Notes: a model not told the origin generated them from the sequence alone. Positions 25,739 through 39,510 are shown, counted from the stretch's first letter. The stretch is DNA of 64,000 nucleotides from Kutzneria buriramensis (GCF_003387475.1 NZ_QUNO01000004.1:124001-188000), one strand, 5' to 3'. Made by a program: numbers and translations.

Positions 25739-26308
25739 TTCTGGGTCTCCCGGTGCTCACTGCAAGCAGGTCTGGTGGTGTCCCCTGCCGCGACTCGCGC
25801 GGTCGCCGCAGTGCAACGGCCTGTCCGGACGAGAGTCGTGGGCGCCGGATCACGTTCCGACACTCAGTGGCACGGGCGCGCGAAGACGCCCGCTACCAGC
25901 GGGAGACCTTTCGAGGGTACGCAGCCGAGCGCCGGTTCTCAAATCGGCCCCTCCACCACCCCATCAGGCGACAGACGGGTCACGGTGGGGGAGTGACCGG
26001 CAGGTTCGTCTTGTGGCGGCTGCCACGCCTTGTTAGCGTGCTCCTCCGCGGTTTTGACTCGGGACCAGCCCGAGGCTCCCGACACGTGGCGCCGAGCCGT
26101 CCGCACGGAACCCGGACCCCGTCGCTGGCCAGACCCAGTGCGAGGCGCCGAAGTGTCCCGGCGTACCTTCGTGCACAGTTGTGGACAACCTGTGGACTAC
26201 ACGGTCCCGACGTCCACGACACCACCGGACGTGACGATCTGGGGCTGCTGCGCATTCGCCGGCCGACCCCGGCGTGAGCGGATCAGGCGAGGGGAGGGGA
26301 GCAGGGAC
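25739..26308. other. rpmH-dnaA divergent intergenic region
   Basis: The 570-bp gap holds the divergent promoters of rpmH and dnaA. I see no gene in it. Two DnaA boxes lie 110-130 bp before dnaA and are listed separately. No -10/-35 pair is convincing; TACCTT at 26164-26169 is a weak candidate for dnaA. Confidence 0.6.
26180..26199 (-). promoter_or_regulatory. DnaA boxes in the dnaA promoter region
   Basis: TGTGGACAA (26180-26188, the reverse complement of TTGTCCACA) and TGTGGACTA (26191-26199, one mismatch) are 11 bp apart. Such boxes upstream of dnaA usually mediate autorepression. Confidence 0.75.
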
Positions 26309-27862
26309 GTGTCCGACGACCAGACCAACCTCGGTCAGGTGTGGGACCAGGTCGTCCAGGAACTGCTCGCCGCGGGGGCCCTGTCCTCCCTACAGCGCGC
26401 CTGGATGCGGGTGACTCGGCCGATCGGGCTGCTGGACGGCACGGTCCTGCTCGGCGCGCCGAGCGACTTCGCCAAGGAAGCCATCGAGCGGGCGCTGCGC
26501 GATCCGATCACCGCCGCGCTGTCCCGGCGACTGGGCCGCCCGGTGTCACTGGCCGTCAAGGTCGACACCGTGGTGCCACGCACCGCCACCCCCGGCCCGC
26601 CGCCGCCCCCCGCCCCGCAGCCGATGCCGCTCCTCACCAACCCCACGCCGCGCCCGCCGGCCGTCGCGCCCGCGGAGCAGACCGCGCCGATGGCGGCGAT
26701 CACCGTGTCCGAGGACGGCGAATCCGAGGACGAGGTGGACGAGGAGCGCGAGGCGCTGGCCACCGTGCACGAGATCTGGCCGACGTTCAGCGGGCCGCCG
26801 GCCGCGCAGCCGAGCCAGACCAACTCGCAGACCCGGCTCAACGAGAAGTACACGTTCGACACGTTCGTCATCGGCGCGTCCAACCGGTTCGCCCACGCCG
26901 CCGCGGTGGCGGTGGCCGAGGCGCCGGCCCGCGCGTACAACCCGCTGTTCATCTGGGGCGAGTCCGGCCTGGGCAAGACCCACCTGCTGCACGCCGTCGG
27001 GCACTACGCCCAGCGGCTGTTCCCGGGGATGCGGGTGCGCTACGTGTCCACCGAGGAGTTCACCAACGACTTCATCAACTCCCTGCGGGACGACCGCAAG
27101 ATCGCCTTCCAGCGCCGCTACCGGGACATCGACGTGCTGCTCGTCGACGACATCCAGTTCCTGGAGGGCAAGGAAGGCACGCAGGAGGAGTTCTTCCACA
27201 CCTTCAACACGCTGCACAACTCGAACAAGCAGATCGTGGTGTCCTCCGACCGGCCGCCGAAACGGCTGGAGACCCTGGAGGACCGCCTGCGCACCCGGTT
27301 CGAGTGGGGCCTGATCACCGACATCCAGCCGCCCGAGCTGGAGACCCGGATCGCCATCCTGCGCAAGAAGGCCGCGCAGGACCGGCTGGCCGCGCCGGCA
27401 GAGGTGCTGGAGTTCATCGCCGCCCGGATCGAGCGCAACATCCGGGAGCTGGAGGGCGCGCTGATCCGGGTGACCGCGTTCGCGTCGCTGAACCGGCAGC
27501 CGGTGGACGTGCAGCTGGCCGAGATCGTGCTGCGGGACCTGATCCCGGACTCGCACGCCCCCGAGATCACCGCACCGACCATCATGGCCGTGACCGCCGA
27601 GTTCTTCGGCGTGACGATCGACGACCTGTGCGGGCCGGGCAAGACCAAGGCGCTGGCCCAGGCCCGGCAGATCTCCATGTACCTGTGCCGCGAGCTGACC
27701 GACCTGTCGCTGCCCAAGATCGGGCAGACCTTCGGCGGCCGCGACCACACCACGGTCATGCACGCGGACAAGAAGATCCGCAAGGAGATGGCCGAGCGCC
27801 GGCGCATCTACGACCAGGTGCAGGAGCTGACCTCCCGCATCAAGCAGCGCGCCCGCGCCTGA
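26309..27862 (+). CDS. dnaA: Chromosomal replication initiator DnaA
   Basis: The 517-residue initiator has domain I at about 8-85, a Pro-rich acidic linker (about 90-170), the AAA+ domain with [11 protein letters not shown] (217-227) and [13 protein letters not shown], and domain IV with [19 protein letters not shown] and the box-recognition signature [14 protein letters not shown] at 26309 gives the standard N-terminus [12 protein letters not shown] and follows a purine-rich AGGGGAGGGGAG. Autoregulation by the DnaA boxes upstream is likely. Confidence 0.97.
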   Translation: MSDDQTNLGQVWDQVVQELLAAGALSSLQRAWMRVTRPIGLLDGTVLLGAPSDFAKEAIERALRDPITAALSRRLGRPVSLAVKVDTVVPRTATPGPPPPPAPQPMPLLTNPTPRPPAVAPAEQTAPMAAITVSEDGESEDEVDEEREALATVHEIWPTFSGPPAAQPSQTNSQTRLNEKYTFDTFVIGASNRFAHAAAVAVAEAPARAYNPLFIWGESGLGKTHLLHAVGHYAQRLFPGMRVRYVSTEEFTNDFINSLRDDRKIAFQRRYRDIDVLLVDDIQFLEGKEGTQEEFFHTFNTLHNSNKQIVVSSDRPPKRLETLEDRLRTRFEWGLITDIQPPELETRIAILRKKAAQDRLAAPAEVLEFIAARIERNIRELEGALIRVTAFASLNRQPVDVQLAEIVLRDLIPDSHAPEITAPTIMAVTAEFFGVTIDDLCGPGKTKALAQARQISMYLCRELTDLSLPKIGQTFGGRDHTTVMHADKKIRKEMAERRRIYDQVQELTSRIKQRARA

Positions 27863-27877
27863 CCCCGTTTCGCCCCT

Positions 27878-27907
27878 GAGCGGCCCCCGACTTTCGGCGG
27901 GCCGCTC
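27878..27907 (+). terminator. Hairpin after dnaA
   Basis: GAGCGGCCC and GGGCCGCTC form a 9-bp stem with a 12-nt loop, 15 bp after the dnaA stop, without U-tract. It probably keeps dnaA transcripts out of oriC. Confidence 0.55.
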
Positions 27908-27943
27908 GCGGCTGTCCGGCCCTTGGCCCGCGACGCCGACTCC

Positions 27944-28513
27944 TTTCTCACCGACCACCCCGGTCCGCCGCCGAGCACGGTGAGAAACCAGCCGGCCGAC
28001 GGCCGATCGGCGACGCATCTTTCTCACCGCGCCCTCGACAGCGTCACCCGACCCGGTGAGAAACCCCTTGCTTCGGTCGGCCCCTCCGCGCGCCGCCCCG
28101 CCCATCGACGGGCCGACCGGCACCTTTCTCAGGGAACGCGACCGGCGCCTTTCTGCTCGGCGCCGCGCCCCGGTCTGCCGCCTCGACCAGAAAAGTGCGC
28201 GCCGATCGGCGGCCCGTGGGTCCGGGCGAACTTTCTGAGAACCGTCCCGGCCCCGCCACCCGTCCCGTCAGAAAGGTCGGTGGCCGCGCCCCGGGGTCCC
28301 CACCCTCGCCTCGCGCCGGCCGGAGCTTTCTGGCCGACCGCCGGATCGGCCCGCCGGCCCCCTCAGAAAGGCGCCGCGACCTGCGTGCGGCATCGTGATC
28401 TTGGCGACGACGCGACCCGTCGCCGGCCGTCGACCCCGCCGTCCGCAACCCCCGGTCGATGAACTTTTCTGGCGGGCCGGGGTGCCCGATCAGCCCCGGC
28501 TCCCAGAAAAGTT
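27944..28513. repeat. Iterated TTTCT/AGAAA inverted repeats in the left half of oriC
   Basis: Thirteen TTTCT or AGAAA elements occur in very GC-rich DNA, mostly as inverted pairs. TTTCTCACCG/CGGTGAGAAA: 27944/27978 and again 28020/28054 (76-bp period). CTTTCTG with CAGAAAAG: 28149/28188. CTTTCTGA/TCAGAAAG: 28231/28268. CTTTCTG/CAGAAAG: 28326/28364. AACTTTTCTGG/CCAGAAAAGTT: 28462/28503, the last arm overlapping the first DnaA box. Arm spacing is 34-41 bp. One extra CTTTCTC is at 28124. I know no named oriC element of this form. Confidence 0.8.
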
Positions 28514-28520
28514 GTCCACA
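28512..28520 (+). promoter_or_regulatory. DnaA box (TTGTCCACA)
   Basis: Perfect actinobacterial DnaA box. It overlaps the right arm of the last inverted repeat of the left oriC array. Confidence 0.85.
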
Positions 28521-28602
28521 GTCACCCACATCGGGGAGACCTGGGCCACTTTCACCCTGTGCAACACCTGGGGACGGACCAGCCCACATCTGGGGATGGA
28601 TG

Positions 28603-28611
28603 TGTGGACAA
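28603..28611 (-). promoter_or_regulatory. DnaA box (TTGTCCACA, reverse)
   Basis: TGTGGACAA on the plus strand; it follows a CCCACATCTGGGGAT 15-mer (28583-28597) that recurs inside the dciA gene. Confidence 0.85.
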
Positions 28612-28649
28612 CTTCGCCGATCTGTGGACCGTTCGGAGCAGCCGGGAAG

Positions 28650-28678
28650 TTGTCCACGGGGTCCCCGAGTTGTCCACC
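28650..28678 (+). promoter_or_regulatory. Pair of DnaA box variants
   Basis: TTGTCCACG (28650-28658) and TTGTCCACC (28670-28678) are in direct orientation 20 bp apart; each has one mismatch at the last position. Confidence 0.65.
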
Positions 28679-28736
28679 GGTCACCCGGGGTACTTGCCCA
28701 CACCCCCGGCCATCACCTGAACAGCGCAAACCCCGG

Positions 28737-28745
28737 TTGTCCACA
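28737..28745 (+). promoter_or_regulatory. DnaA box next to the AT-rich stretch
   Basis: Perfect TTGTCCACA; a degenerate CAATCCACA follows at 28746. It is the box nearest the likely unwinding element. Confidence 0.8.
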
Positions 28746-28972
28746 CAATCCACACCCCTTACTGCTGTTACTGGATATCTCTTCGAAGAGATGAAAAGAA
28801 GAAAAACAGGGGGTGGCCGAAGTTGGGGACAGCGCCGGTTCGCGACGGGAAGCCCCGACATGACGAAGCGGCCCCGCACGCTCTACCGTTGGGCTCCCCT
28901 AGGACCCGGTCGTGTGCCGAGCCCGGACGACACGGGGACGACCACGGTCGTGCCGAAGGAAAGGACGCCCTC

Positions 28973-30109
28973 ATGAAGATCCGCGTCGAGCGCGACGGTC
29001 TAGCCGACGCCGTGGCCTGGGTCGCACGAAGCCTGCCGTCCAGGCCGCCGGTCCCGGTCCTCGGCGGTGTCCTACTGGACGCCGGCTCGGACGAGGGTGA
29101 CACCGGCGACGCGTTGACGGTGTCGGGCTTCGACTACGAGGTCTCGGCGCAGGTCGGCGTCCCGGCCACGATCGCGGCCGGCGGCAAGACCCTGGTCTCC
29201 GGCCGACTGCTCGCCGACATCACCAAGGCGCTGCCCAACCACCCGGTGGAGATCGCCGTCGACGGCGCCCGCGTCTCGATCACGTGTGGCAGCGCCAAGT
29301 TCAGCCTGCCGACCATGCCGGTCGAGGACTACCCGGCGCTGCCGGCGATGCCGCAGCGGGCGGGCGCGCTGGCCGGCGAGGTGTTCGCCGAGGCGGTCGG
29401 CCAGGTCGCGGTCGCCGCCGGCAAGGACGACACGCTGCCGATGCTCACCGGTGTCCGGGTCGAGTTCAACGGCGGCAAGCTGACCCTGGTCGCCACCGAC
29501 CGGTTCCGGCTGGCGATGCGCGAGTTCGACTGGGAGCCGGCCGACGAGGTCGACACCGCGGTCCTGGTGCCGGCCCGCAACCTGGCCGACGCGGCCAAGA
29601 CGCTGGGCGGCGCCGGCTCGACGGTCGAGCTCTCGCTGGCCTCCGGCGACGGCCTGCTCGGCCTGTCGGGCACCGGGCGGCGAACCACCAGTCGACTTCT
29701 GGATGCCGAATTCCCGAAGTACCGGCAACTTCTGCCCGCTGAGCACAACGCGGCTGCGATCATCGACGTGTCCTCGCTCCAGGACGCGATCAAGCGAGTC
29801 TCGCTGGTGGCCGAGCGCGGCACCCAGGTCCGGCTGGAGTTCAGCGACGGCGGCCTGCGGCTGTCCGCGGGCGGCGACGACGAGGGCAGCGCCGAGGAGG
29901 AGCTGCCGGTCGAGTTCACCGGCGAGCCCGTGACGATCGCGTTCAACCCGGGCTATCTGCTCGACGGCCTGGCGGCTGTGCGCACGGATCGTGCCCACTT
30001 GTCGTTCACCACACCGAGCCGGCCCGCGTTGATCAAGCCGGTGGGCGAGGATGGAGGCGTGGTGGAGGGCTACCTCTACCTGCTGATGCCGGTGCGCCTG
30101 CCCGGCTGA
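28973..30109 (+). CDS. dnaN: DNA polymerase III beta sliding clamp
   Basis: The 378-residue clamp starts [19 protein letters not shown] and shows the usual three-domain pattern: [10 protein letters not shown] in domain 1, [29 protein letters not shown] in domain 2, and the C-terminal [10 protein letters not shown] that ends all clamps. It encircles DNA and tethers the polymerase. ATG at 28973 follows GAAAGGACG. Gene order dnaA-oriC-dnaN is conserved. Confidence 0.97.
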   Translation: MKIRVERDGLADAVAWVARSLPSRPPVPVLGGVLLDAGSDEGDTGDALTVSGFDYEVSAQVGVPATIAAGGKTLVSGRLLADITKALPNHPVEIAVDGARVSITCGSAKFSLPTMPVEDYPALPAMPQRAGALAGEVFAEAVGQVAVAAGKDDTLPMLTGVRVEFNGGKLTLVATDRFRLAMREFDWEPADEVDTAVLVPARNLADAAKTLGGAGSTVELSLASGDGLLGLSGTGRRTTSRLLDAEFPKYRQLLPAEHNAAAIIDVSSLQDAIKRVSLVAERGTQVRLEFSDGGLRLSAGGDDEGSAEEELPVEFTGEPVTIAFNPGYLLDGLAAVRTDRAHLSFTTPSRPALIKPVGEDGGVVEGYLYLLMPVRLPG

Positions 30110-30146
30110 CCCAGCTCGCTGCCTGTAACAGGAGAGGACCGCGATC

Positions 30147-31028
30147 GTGCAGCTCGGACTCATCGGCCTGGGCAAGATGGGCTTCAACATGCGGGAGCGG
30201 TTGCGCAAGGCCGGCCACGAGGTGGTGGGCTACGACCGCAACCCGGACGTCACCGACGTCGCCAGCCTGGCCGACCTGGTCGGCGCGCTGGAGGCGCCGC
30301 GGACAGTGTGGATCATGGTGCCGTCCGGCGACCCGACCCGGCAGACGGTGCAGCAGCTCGGCGAGCTGCTGTCCGAGGGCGACCTCGTGATCGACGGCGG
30401 CAACTCGCGGTTCACCGACGACTCGGCCAACGCCGCGCACCTGGACACCAAGGGCATCGGCTATCTCGACTGCGGCGTGTCCGGCGGCGTCTGGGGTCTG
30501 GACGTCGGCTACGGCCTGATGGTCGGCGGCGACAAGAAGCACGTCGAGCACGCAATGCCGATCTTCGACGCGCTCCGCCCGGAGGGCCCGCGCGAGGAGG
30601 GCTTCGCGCACGCCGGCCCGGTCGGCGCCGGCCACTTCTCGAAGATGGTGCACAACGGCATCGAGTACGGCCTGATGCAGGCCTACGCCGAGGGCTTCGA
30701 GCTGCTGGAGGCGTCCGAGCTGGTGACGGACGTGCCGGCGACGATCAAGGCCTGGCAGCGCGGCACCGTGGTCCGGTCGTGGCTGCTCGACCTGCTGGTC
30801 CGCGCCCTGGACTCCGACCCCGAGCTGGACGACCTGCGCGGCTACGTGGAGGACTCCGGTGAGGGCCGGTGGACCGTCGAGGAGGCGATCAACCACTCGG
30901 TGCCGGCGCCGGTGATCTCCGCCGCGCTGTTCGCCCGGTTCGCCTCCCGCCAGGACGACTCGCCGGCGATGCGGGCCGTCGCGGCGCTGCGCAACCAGTT
31001 CGGCGGCCACGCGGTTCAGAAAGCCTGA
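30147..31028 (+). CDS. gnd: 6-phosphogluconate dehydrogenase, decarboxylating (short form)
   Basis: The 293-residue enzyme converts 6-phosphogluconate to ribulose 5-phosphate. It has the dinucleotide motif [21 protein letters not shown], the substrate-binding [19 protein letters not shown], and the catalytic lysine in [13 protein letters not shown]. Length of about 300 marks the short, NAD-preferring class rather than the 470-residue class. GTG at 30147 follows GGAGAGGA. Its stop overlaps the recF start (TGATG), a typical actinobacterial arrangement. Confidence 0.92.
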   Translation: MQLGLIGLGKMGFNMRERLRKAGHEVVGYDRNPDVTDVASLADLVGALEAPRTVWIMVPSGDPTRQTVQQLGELLSEGDLVIDGGNSRFTDDSANAAHLDTKGIGYLDCGVSGGVWGLDVGYGLMVGGDKKHVEHAMPIFDALRPEGPREEGFAHAGPVGAGHFSKMVHNGIEYGLMQAYAEGFELLEASELVTDVPATIKAWQRGTVVRSWLLDLLVRALDSDPELDDLRGYVEDSGEGRWTVEEAINHSVPAPVISAALFARFASRQDDSPAMRAVAALRNQFGGHAVQKA

Positions 31029-32164
31029 TGTACGTCAGACATCTCCAGGTCGTCGACTTCCGCTCCTGGGCGCACGCCGATCTGGCGTTCGATCCGGGCG
31101 TGAGCGTGTTCGTCGGCTCCAACGGCCAGGGCAAGACCAACCTGGTCGAGGCGGTCGGGTACGTGGCCACCCTCGGTTCGCACCGAGTGGCCACGGACGC
31201 GCCGCTGGTCCGCACCGGCAGCCCGCGGGCGGTGATCCGCACGGCGGTGGTCAACGCCGGCCGCGAGCTGCTGGTCGAGCTGGAGATCACGCCGGGCAAG
31301 GCGAACCGGGCGCGGATCAACCGCGGCCCGGTGCCTCGCCCGCGTGAGGTGCTGGGCATCCTGCGCACCGTGTTGTTCGCGCCGGAGGACCTGGCGCTGG
31401 TGCGCGGTGATCCCGGCGAGCGTCGCAAGTTCATGGACGACCTCCTGGTCCTGCGGGCGCCGCGGTACGCCGGCATTCGCTCCGACTACGAACGTGTGCT
31501 CAAGCAGCGCAGCGCCCTGCTGAAGTCGGCGGGCGCCGCGCGCCGCGCCGGCGGGCGTGGCGACCTGAGCACGTTGGAGGTGTGGGACGGCCACTTGGCC
31601 AAGCAGGGTGCGTTGCTGCTCGCCGGCCGCCTCGACCTGATCGACGACATGGCTCCGCTGGTCGCGGCCGCGTATGCCGGGGTCGCCCCGGAGTCGCGGC
31701 CGGTCTCGATCCGGTACCGGTCGACGCTCGGCGACGCGCTGCCGCGGCGGGAGCGGGCCGACATCGACGAGTTGGAGGCGGCGCTGCTCGCCGAGATCGC
31801 CCGGGTCCGGTCGCAGGAGGTGGAGCGCGGCGTCTCGCTGGTCGGGCCGCACCGGGACGAGCTGGAGCTGACGCTCGGCGACAACCCGGCCAAGGGTTAC
31901 GCGAGTCACGGAGAGTCATGGTCCTTCGCGCTGGCGTTGCGGCTGGGCGCGTACGAGCTCTTGCGTGAGGATGGGGCCGAACCGGTCCTGGTGCTCGACG
32001 ACGTGTTCGCCGAGCTGGACCGCAGGCGCCGGCAGCAGCTGGCCAAGGTGGCGGCGAACGCGGAGCAGGTGCTGATCACCGCGGCGGTCGCCGAGGACGT
32101 GCCGGAGGAGTTGGCCGGCGCACGATACGAGGTCCGCGACGGCGAGGTGAACCGTGTCCGATGA
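31028..32164 (+). CDS. recF: DNA replication and repair protein RecF
   Basis: The 378-residue SMC-like ATPase helps load RecA at gaps. It begins [14 protein letters not shown], has Walker [12 protein letters not shown] at 30-37, the ABC-type signature in [15 protein letters not shown] and Walker [13 protein letters not shown]. It starts on the last base of the gnd stop and overlaps the next gene by 11 bp, so gnd-recF-dciA are cotranscribed. Confidence 0.95.
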   Translation: MYVRHLQVVDFRSWAHADLAFDPGVSVFVGSNGQGKTNLVEAVGYVATLGSHRVATDAPLVRTGSPRAVIRTAVVNAGRELLVELEITPGKANRARINRGPVPRPREVLGILRTVLFAPEDLALVRGDPGERRKFMDDLLVLRAPRYAGIRSDYERVLKQRSALLKSAGAARRAGGRGDLSTLEVWDGHLAKQGALLLAGRLDLIDDMAPLVAAAYAGVAPESRPVSIRYRSTLGDALPRRERADIDELEAALLAEIARVRSQEVERGVSLVGPHRDELELTLGDNPAKGYASHGESWSFALALRLGAYELLREDGAEPVLVLDDVFAELDRRRRQQLAKVAANAEQVLITAAVAEDVPEELAGARYEVRDGEVNRVR

Positions 32165-32882
32165 GCCCGCGGGCAATCCGCCACTAGGGGTACGCATCTC
32201 CGGCCCAACTTCCCCCACATCTGGGGATAAACCTGTGGATGGTGTGGATAACTCGGTCACTCCGGGGCGTCGACCCACCGCGAAACCGTCCGATAATGCG
32301 GCGAACGGGGCAAATCGGACGGGATCTACCCCCAAGCCGTCACCTGAAGGTGGACAACCCGAACGGGTGGTCGACCGGCTGCCGGAGGGACTGAAGGGAT
32401 CGGATCTGGCCCGCGCGGCCCTCGCCGCCGCCCGCGAGGCGTCCAAGGCGCGCAAGCCGTCGAAGCGCGGCACGCCCGCGGTCAACCGCGGCCGGCGGCG
32501 GCGCTGGTCGGGTTCCGGCGCGGACGACCGTGACCCGCAGCCGCTCGGCCGGCTGGTGTCCCGGATGGCCAAGGACAGGGGCTGGGACGAGCAGCTCTCC
32601 GGCGGTCAGGTGTTCGCGAAGTGGCCACATCTGGTCGGGGCCGAGGTGGCCCAGCACGCGAAACCGGTGACGCTGCGTGAGGGCGAACTGGTGGTGCAGG
32701 CCGAGTCGACGGCGTGGGCGACCCAGCTCCGGCTGCTCCAGCGCCAACTGCTCCAGCAGATCGCCAAGGGCGTCGGCCCGAACGTGGTCAAGCGGCTCAA
32801 GGTGCAGGGCCCGTCGGCCCCCAACTGGCGATTCGGGCCGCTACATGCCCCAGGTCGCGGGCCACGTGACACCTACGGCTGA
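32154..32882 (+). CDS. dciA: DciA-type (DUF721) helicase-loading protein
   Basis: The 242-residue protein has a low-complexity N-terminal half and a C-terminal DUF721/DciA domain (about 130-235): [59 protein letters not shown]. DciA is the ancestral loader of the DnaB helicase and Rv0004 is its mycobacterial member. The GTG at 32154 lies inside recF, 8 bp before its stop codon. The first 35 codons contain three DnaA-box-like sequences (separate entry). Confidence 0.88.
   Translation: MSDEPAGNPPLGVRISGPTSPTSGDKPVDGVDNSVTPGRRPTAKPSDNAANGANRTGSTPKPSPEGGQPERVVDRLPEGLKGSDLARAALAAAREASKARKPSKRGTPAVNRGRRRRWSGSGADDRDPQPLGRLVSRMAKDRGWDEQLSGGQVFAKWPHLVGAEVAQHAKPVTLREGELVVQAESTAWATQLRLLQRQLLQQIAKGVGPNVVKRLKVQGPSAPNWRFGPLHAPGRGPRDTYG
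32214..32251 (-). promoter_or_regulatory. DnaA-box cluster and oriC-like 15-mer inside dciA
   Basis: CCCACATCTGGGGAT at 32214-32228 is identical to oriC 28583-28597. It is followed by TGTGGATGG (32234-32242) and TGTGGATAA (32243-32251, perfect reverse complement of TTATCCACA); TGGGGATAA at 32222-32230 is one mismatch away. The boxes lie within coding sequence for [13 protein letters not shown]. Confidence 0.7.
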
Positions 32883-32889
32883 CACACCA

Positions 32890-32905
32890 TGTTTCACATG
32901 AAACA
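32890..32905. promoter_or_regulatory. parS-like site downstream of dciA
   Basis: TGTTTCACATGAAACA differs from the parS consensus only at the central position (CACATG for CACGTG), 8 bp after the dciA stop. Confidence 0.6.
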
Positions 32906-32981
32906 CGGCAGCGGGGAAATCACGGCTCACGGAGACGAACGTAGCCGGACCGAGTGACATCCCCAGCCCGGCGGACCCTAG

Positions 32982-35129
<2,148 letters not shown>

Positions 35130-35178
35130 CGTCCCGGCCCCACCGCCTCCTCGCCTTGTGTGAAAGGAACACCCAGCC

Positions 35179-37692
<2,514 letters not shown>

Positions 37693-37736
37693 GCACGGCA
37701 GGCAACTCCCAACGACAAGCTGACTGAGGACCGCTC

Positions 37737-38714
37737 GTGACAACTCCGGAGAACCCGGAAAAGCCGGACGCCAAGACCGAGTCGGACGGCGAGGTCGAGA
37801 AGAAGTCGGTGGCGACCGAGGAGGCTCCCGCCAAGCCGGAGCAGCCCGAGCCGGCCGCGCCGAAGCCGGCGGCCGCCGAACCGGCGACCAACGGCGCGGT
37901 CAGTCACGAGCAGGAGACGACGAAGTTCAAGAAGGAGGAGGCCGCCGCGCCCGCCGCGGCGGCTCCCTCTGCACCGGCGACTCCGGCTGCGGCCAGCACG
38001 CCGGCGGCATCGCCCGTTGCTTCGCCGACCGTTCCGGCGGCACCGGTCACTCCGGCACCCGTCGCTCCGACGGAGCCGGCGGCCTCGTCGGCGCCGCCGC
38101 CGTGGCAGCGGGTCACCGCCGACACCGCGGCGGCCGCGGCGGCGACCACCATCTCGTCCACGGCGTACGACAACGAGCCGGTCGACACCAGCTCGCAGGC
38201 CACCACCAACTTCCGCCCGGTCGGCCCGCCCCAGTCGGCGTCCCCGCTCGACTCGCCGACCGTGTCCACCCGGACGTCGGTCAACCTCGGCGGACCCACC
38301 ACCCCGCCCCGGGGCACCGCCGCGCCCACCGCGCTGCGCCGCCCCGGCCGTGGGCCCAGGCGGGCCAGCCTCCAGATCAAGCGCGTCGACCCGTGGTCGG
38401 TGCTCAAGCTGGCGCTGGTGCTCGGCTTCGCCATGTTCCTGGTCTGGATGGTCGCCGTCGGCGTGCTGTACAGCGTGCTCGGTGGCATGAACGTGTGGAC
38501 CAAGCTCAACGGCACCTACAACGACCTCGTGCAGGGCGGTGACAACAGCGGCGGCGACCTCATCAGCGCCGGCCGCGTGTTCGGCATCGCCGCCGTCGTC
38601 GGCCTGGTGAACGTGATCCTGTTCACTGCCATGGCCACCGTCAGCGCGTTCATCTACAACGTGTCCGCTGACCTGGCCGGAGGCGTCGAGGTCACCCTCT
38701 CCGAGCGGGAGTGA
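37737..38714 (+). CDS. DUF3566 membrane protein (Rv0007-like)
   Basis: Of 325 residues, the first 200 are disordered and rich in Ala, Pro, Glu and Thr. The C-terminal DUF3566 domain (about 215-325) begins RRASLQIKRVDPWSVLKLAL and has two membrane spans (FAMFLVWMVAVGVLYSVL and FGIAAVVGLVNVILFTAMA). It lies right after gyrA as in nearly all actinobacteria; the function is unknown. GTG at 37737 is preceded by TGAGGA, so it probably belongs to the gyrBA transcript. The long low-complexity head may have an interaction role. Confidence 0.88.
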   Translation: MTTPENPEKPDAKTESDGEVEKKSVATEEAPAKPEQPEPAAPKPAAAEPATNGAVSHEQETTKFKKEEAAAPAAAAPSAPATPAAASTPAASPVASPTVPAAPVTPAPVAPTEPAASSAPPPWQRVTADTAAAAAATTISSTAYDNEPVDTSSQATTNFRPVGPPQSASPLDSPTVSTRTSVNLGGPTTPPRGTAAPTALRRPGRGPRRASLQIKRVDPWSVLKLALVLGFAMFLVWMVAVGVLYSVLGGMNVWTKLNGTYNDLVQGGDNSGGDLISAGRVFGIAAVVGLVNVILFTAMATVSAFIYNVSADLAGGVEVTLSERE

Positions 38715-38762
38715 CCCGGTTTGGATCAGGGGAGAGGAGTGCGGTAATCTTCTCCCCCGTAA

Positions 38763-38836
38763 GGGCCCATAGCTCAGGCGGTTAGAGCGCTTCGCTGATA
38801 ACGAAGAGGTCGGAGGTTCAAGTCCTCCTGGGCCCA
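38763..38836 (+). tRNA. tRNA-Ile (GAT)
   Basis: 74 nt. Acceptor stem GGGCCCA/TGGGCCC with discriminator A, D-arm AGCTCAGGCGGTTAGAGCG, anticodon arm CTTCG-CTGATAA-CGAAG (anticodon GAT) and T-arm GGAGGTTCAAGTCCTCC. CCA is not encoded. The position after gyrA is conserved in actinobacteria. Confidence 0.97.
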
Positions 38837-38858
38837 CGCAACCGATTGGGTGACGTGT

Positions 38859-38891
38859 GCCTGGAAGCTTCGCTTCCAGGCCTTTATCGTT
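38859..38891 (+). terminator. Intrinsic terminator of tRNA-Ile
   Basis: GCCTGGAAGC and GCTTCCAGGC (38859-38868 and 38872-38881) form a 10-bp stem with a 3-nt loop, followed by CTTTATCGTTT. Confidence 0.8.
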
Positions 38892-38900
38892 TGCGGAGAT

Positions 38901-38955
38901 TGTGGGGCTCTCGCCCCACACCCCGAGCAAGGGGGCTCCGCCCCCTTGACCCCCG
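38901..38955 (+). repeat. tRNA-trailing double-hairpin repeat, copy 1
   Basis: TGTGGGGC-TCTC-GCCCCACA is followed by AAGGGGGC-TCC-GCCCCCTT and GACCCCC. The same two-hairpin unit follows the other two tRNA genes in this window. Confidence 0.75.
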
Positions 38956-39083
38956 ATCCGTGGTACCGGTGGCGGGTGGTTTGGGGGTGGTCCGTGGGCG
39001 GTGGCCTGGTCGGGGCGGACGTGTATGTTGGGTGCTACCTGTTCTTTCCCAAGGGGTGGCAAGCGCCAAGGAGGCGACCAGAC

Positions 39084-39203
39084 GTGAAGAAGCTCATCGC
39101 GCTCGTGGCTGTGGCTGGAGTCGTGCTGTTCTTCGTGAGGAAGCAGCGGTCGGCGAAGGCTGAGGCCGACCTGTGGCGCGAGGCTACGGCGCCGACCGAC
39201 TGA
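39084..39203 (+). CDS. DLW-39 family small membrane protein
   Basis: The 39-residue peptide has one hydrophobic segment (LIALVAVAGVVLFFV), a basic turn (RKQRSAK) and the DLWREAT motif that, with its length of 39, names the DLW-39 family. It is conserved in actinobacteria at this spot between tRNA-Ile and tRNA-Ala; the function is unknown. GTG at 39084 is set by AAGGAGG at 39068-39074; a longer reading upstream runs through repeat DNA and is rejected. Confidence 0.9.
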   Translation: MKKLIALVAVAGVVLFFVRKQRSAKAEADLWREATAPTD

Positions 39204-39246
39204 GGTCGGGCGAACACCGGGGCACGGCCCGTAGCCGGGTCCCATC

Positions 39247-39319
39247 GGGGACATAGCTCAATTGGCAGAGCACCGCCTTTGCAAGGCGGGGGTTAGGGGT
39301 TCGATTCCCCTTGTCTCCA
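39247..39319 (+). tRNA. tRNA-Ala (TGC)
   Basis: 73 nt. Acceptor GGGGACA/TGTCTCC with one G-T pair, discriminator A, anticodon arm CCGCC-TTTGCAA-GGCGG (anticodon TGC), T-arm AGGGGTTCGATTCCCCT. CCA is not encoded. Confidence 0.97.
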
Positions 39320-39382
39320 CTCGCGAGTGGGCGAGGTGTGCGTAGCGGCTGCGCCGCTCTCGCCGCCTCGCTCGTCGTATTT

Positions 39383-39437
39383 GCGGGGCTCTCGCCCCAC
39401 ACCCCAAGGCAGGAGGGGCTTCGCCCCCTGCACCCCC
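39383..39437 (+). repeat. tRNA-trailing double-hairpin repeat, copy 2
   Basis: GGGGC-TCTC-GCCCC followed by ACACCCCAAGGC and GGGGC-TTC-GCCCCC, about 64 bp after tRNA-Ala. A related GGGC/GCCC element and TTGACCCC follow up to about 39468. Confidence 0.75.
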
Positions 39438-39510
39438 TTCGGGCTCGCTTCGCGTCGCCCTTGACCCCGATCTCCGTTGCCGGTGGGGCATGGTCGAGAC
39501 TCTGGTGGCT

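Larger units (their letters stand above)
27863..28972. other. oriC: Predicted origin of replication oriC
   Basis: The 1110-bp gap between dnaA and dnaN is the conserved actinobacterial origin position. Its right part has DnaA boxes: TTGTCCACA at 28512 and 28737, TGTGGACAA at 28603, variants at 28623, 28650, 28670 and 28694. They are followed by an AT-rich stretch (about 28756-28810) that could be the unwinding element and contains a perfect 16-bp palindrome ATCTCTTCGAAGAGAT (28777-28792). The left part, 27940-28513, has no DnaA boxes and is described as a separate repeat. Confidence 0.9.

Noticed and set aside
27944-28513. CRISPR array
   Set aside because: The repeated elements are only 6-12 bp, alternate in orientation and have unequal spacing; no cas genes are nearby.
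38850-39083. Longer reading of the DLW-39 gene
   Set aside because: It would translate the tRNA-Ile terminator and the hairpin repeat; the AAGGAGG before 39084 marks the real start.
38763-39319. Integration site of a mobile element at the tRNA genes
   Set aside because: No integrase, direct repeat of a tRNA 3' end or foreign composition is seen; gene order is the conserved actinobacterial one.
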